Shown here: in pieces, positions 63,846-64,000 of the stretch
Position numbering within the stretch: position 1 is the stretch's first letter
How the letters are laid out: every line of letters begins with the position of its first letter
Source: Clostridium_AD estertheticum_D
Lineage (GTDB): Bacteria > Bacillota > Clostridia > Clostridiales > Clostridiaceae
Length of the DNA: 64,000 nucleotides
Direction of reading: 5' to 3'
Assembly: GCF_018861295.1 (NCBI RefSeq)
Contig: NZ_JAHLDM010000002.1
Location: 287,691-351,690, forward strand
The notes under the pieces: model-generated
Told to the model about the DNA's origin: nothing
Databases searched by the model: none
Seen by the model: only the letters and a program-made list of their open reading frames with translations
Position numbers and translations under genes: made by a program

Positions 63846-64000
63846 CTATTTTTCACTAGCAAGTTTTTTGTATCCTGCTAATCTTTCTTTAGCATCATTT
63901 TCTGTTTTAACAAATAATTCTTCTGCAACTTCTGGGAAACTTTTTGCAAGTGAAGAATATCTTACTTCGCCCATTAGGTAATCTCTAAATGAAGTAGTTG
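63846..64000 (-). CDS. nifJ: pyruvate:ferredoxin (flavodoxin) oxidoreductase, C-terminal end
   Basis: Only the last 50 codons are in the window. They read TSFRDYLMGEVRYSSLAKSF and end ERLAGYKKLASEK, matching the C-terminal tail of single-chain clostridial PFOR, which oxidises pyruvate to acetyl-CoA and reduces ferredoxin. The rest lies beyond the right edge, so domains cannot be checked. Confidence 0.75.
   Translation of the reverse strand, partial: TTSFRDYLMGEVRYSSLAKSFPEVAEELFVKTENDAKERLAGYKKLASEK

Overview
The window is AT-rich, Gram-positive DNA, almost certainly from a Clostridium (sensu stricto) species. Support: strong AGGAGG ribosome sites, frequent GTG and TTG starts, a fused FliR-FlhB export protein, a CheC/CheD/FliY-type chemotaxis system, a CBS-domain family II pyrophosphatase and the end of a pyruvate:ferredoxin oxidoreductase gene. 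Nearly all of it is one motility locus read from the minus strand.

Layout. 1-4.4 kb: 5' part of a P-type Ca2+ ATPase (minus), ppaC (plus) and an unrecognised membrane protein (minus). 4.5-28.6 kb: one long flagellar operon (flgBC-fliEFGHIJK-flgD-ORF-flgE-flbD-motAB-fliLOPQ-fliR/flhB-flhA-flhF-flhG-PilZ-sigD-swrB-like-small TM gene-flgF-flgG), probably driven by a SigA promoter near 28.57 kb and closed by a terminator at 4.5 kb. 28.9-36.3 kb: an accessory island with a REP-associated tyrosine transposase (RAYT), seven REP-like palindromes, an Rpn-like nuclease gene, decayed gene pieces, a family of covarying RNA hairpins, a small coiled-coil gene with two remnants, and a large secreted seven-repeat protein. 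34.4-42.6 kb: four divergent flagellin genes, most with a recognisable SigD promoter, plus a YjfB-like gene and the flagellin lysine methylase fliB. 42.6-50.6 kb: the late flagellar operon flgM-flgN-flgK-flgL-fliW-csrA/flaG-ORF-fliS-fliD-fliT-like, from a SigD promoter. 50.7-61.5 kb: chemotaxis and switch operon (fapA-cheW-cheD-cheB-cheR-cheA-cheC-cheY-cheW-fliM-fliY). 61.5-64 kb: class IV aminotransferase, HAD phosphatase, a Cys/His-rich DUF1292 protein and the 3' end of PFOR.

How it works together. The early operon builds basal body, export gate, hook and stators and makes SigD. FlgM holds SigD until it is exported. SigD then reads flgM-fliD and the flagellin genes through TAAA-N15-NNCGATAW promoters. 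Flagellin synthesis is probably also held by CsrA: the leader of the largest flagellin carries a textbook CsrA hairpin a few bases upstream of the ribosome site, and fliW, the CsrA antagonist, sits just upstream of csrA. Here CsrA is fused to FlaG.

Most notable: the RAYT/REP island with its second, transcribed hairpin family; the CsrA-FlaG fusion with its likely RNA target in the same window; an overlooked 74-codon membrane gene that seems to start at ATT; and tandem repeats inside FliK.
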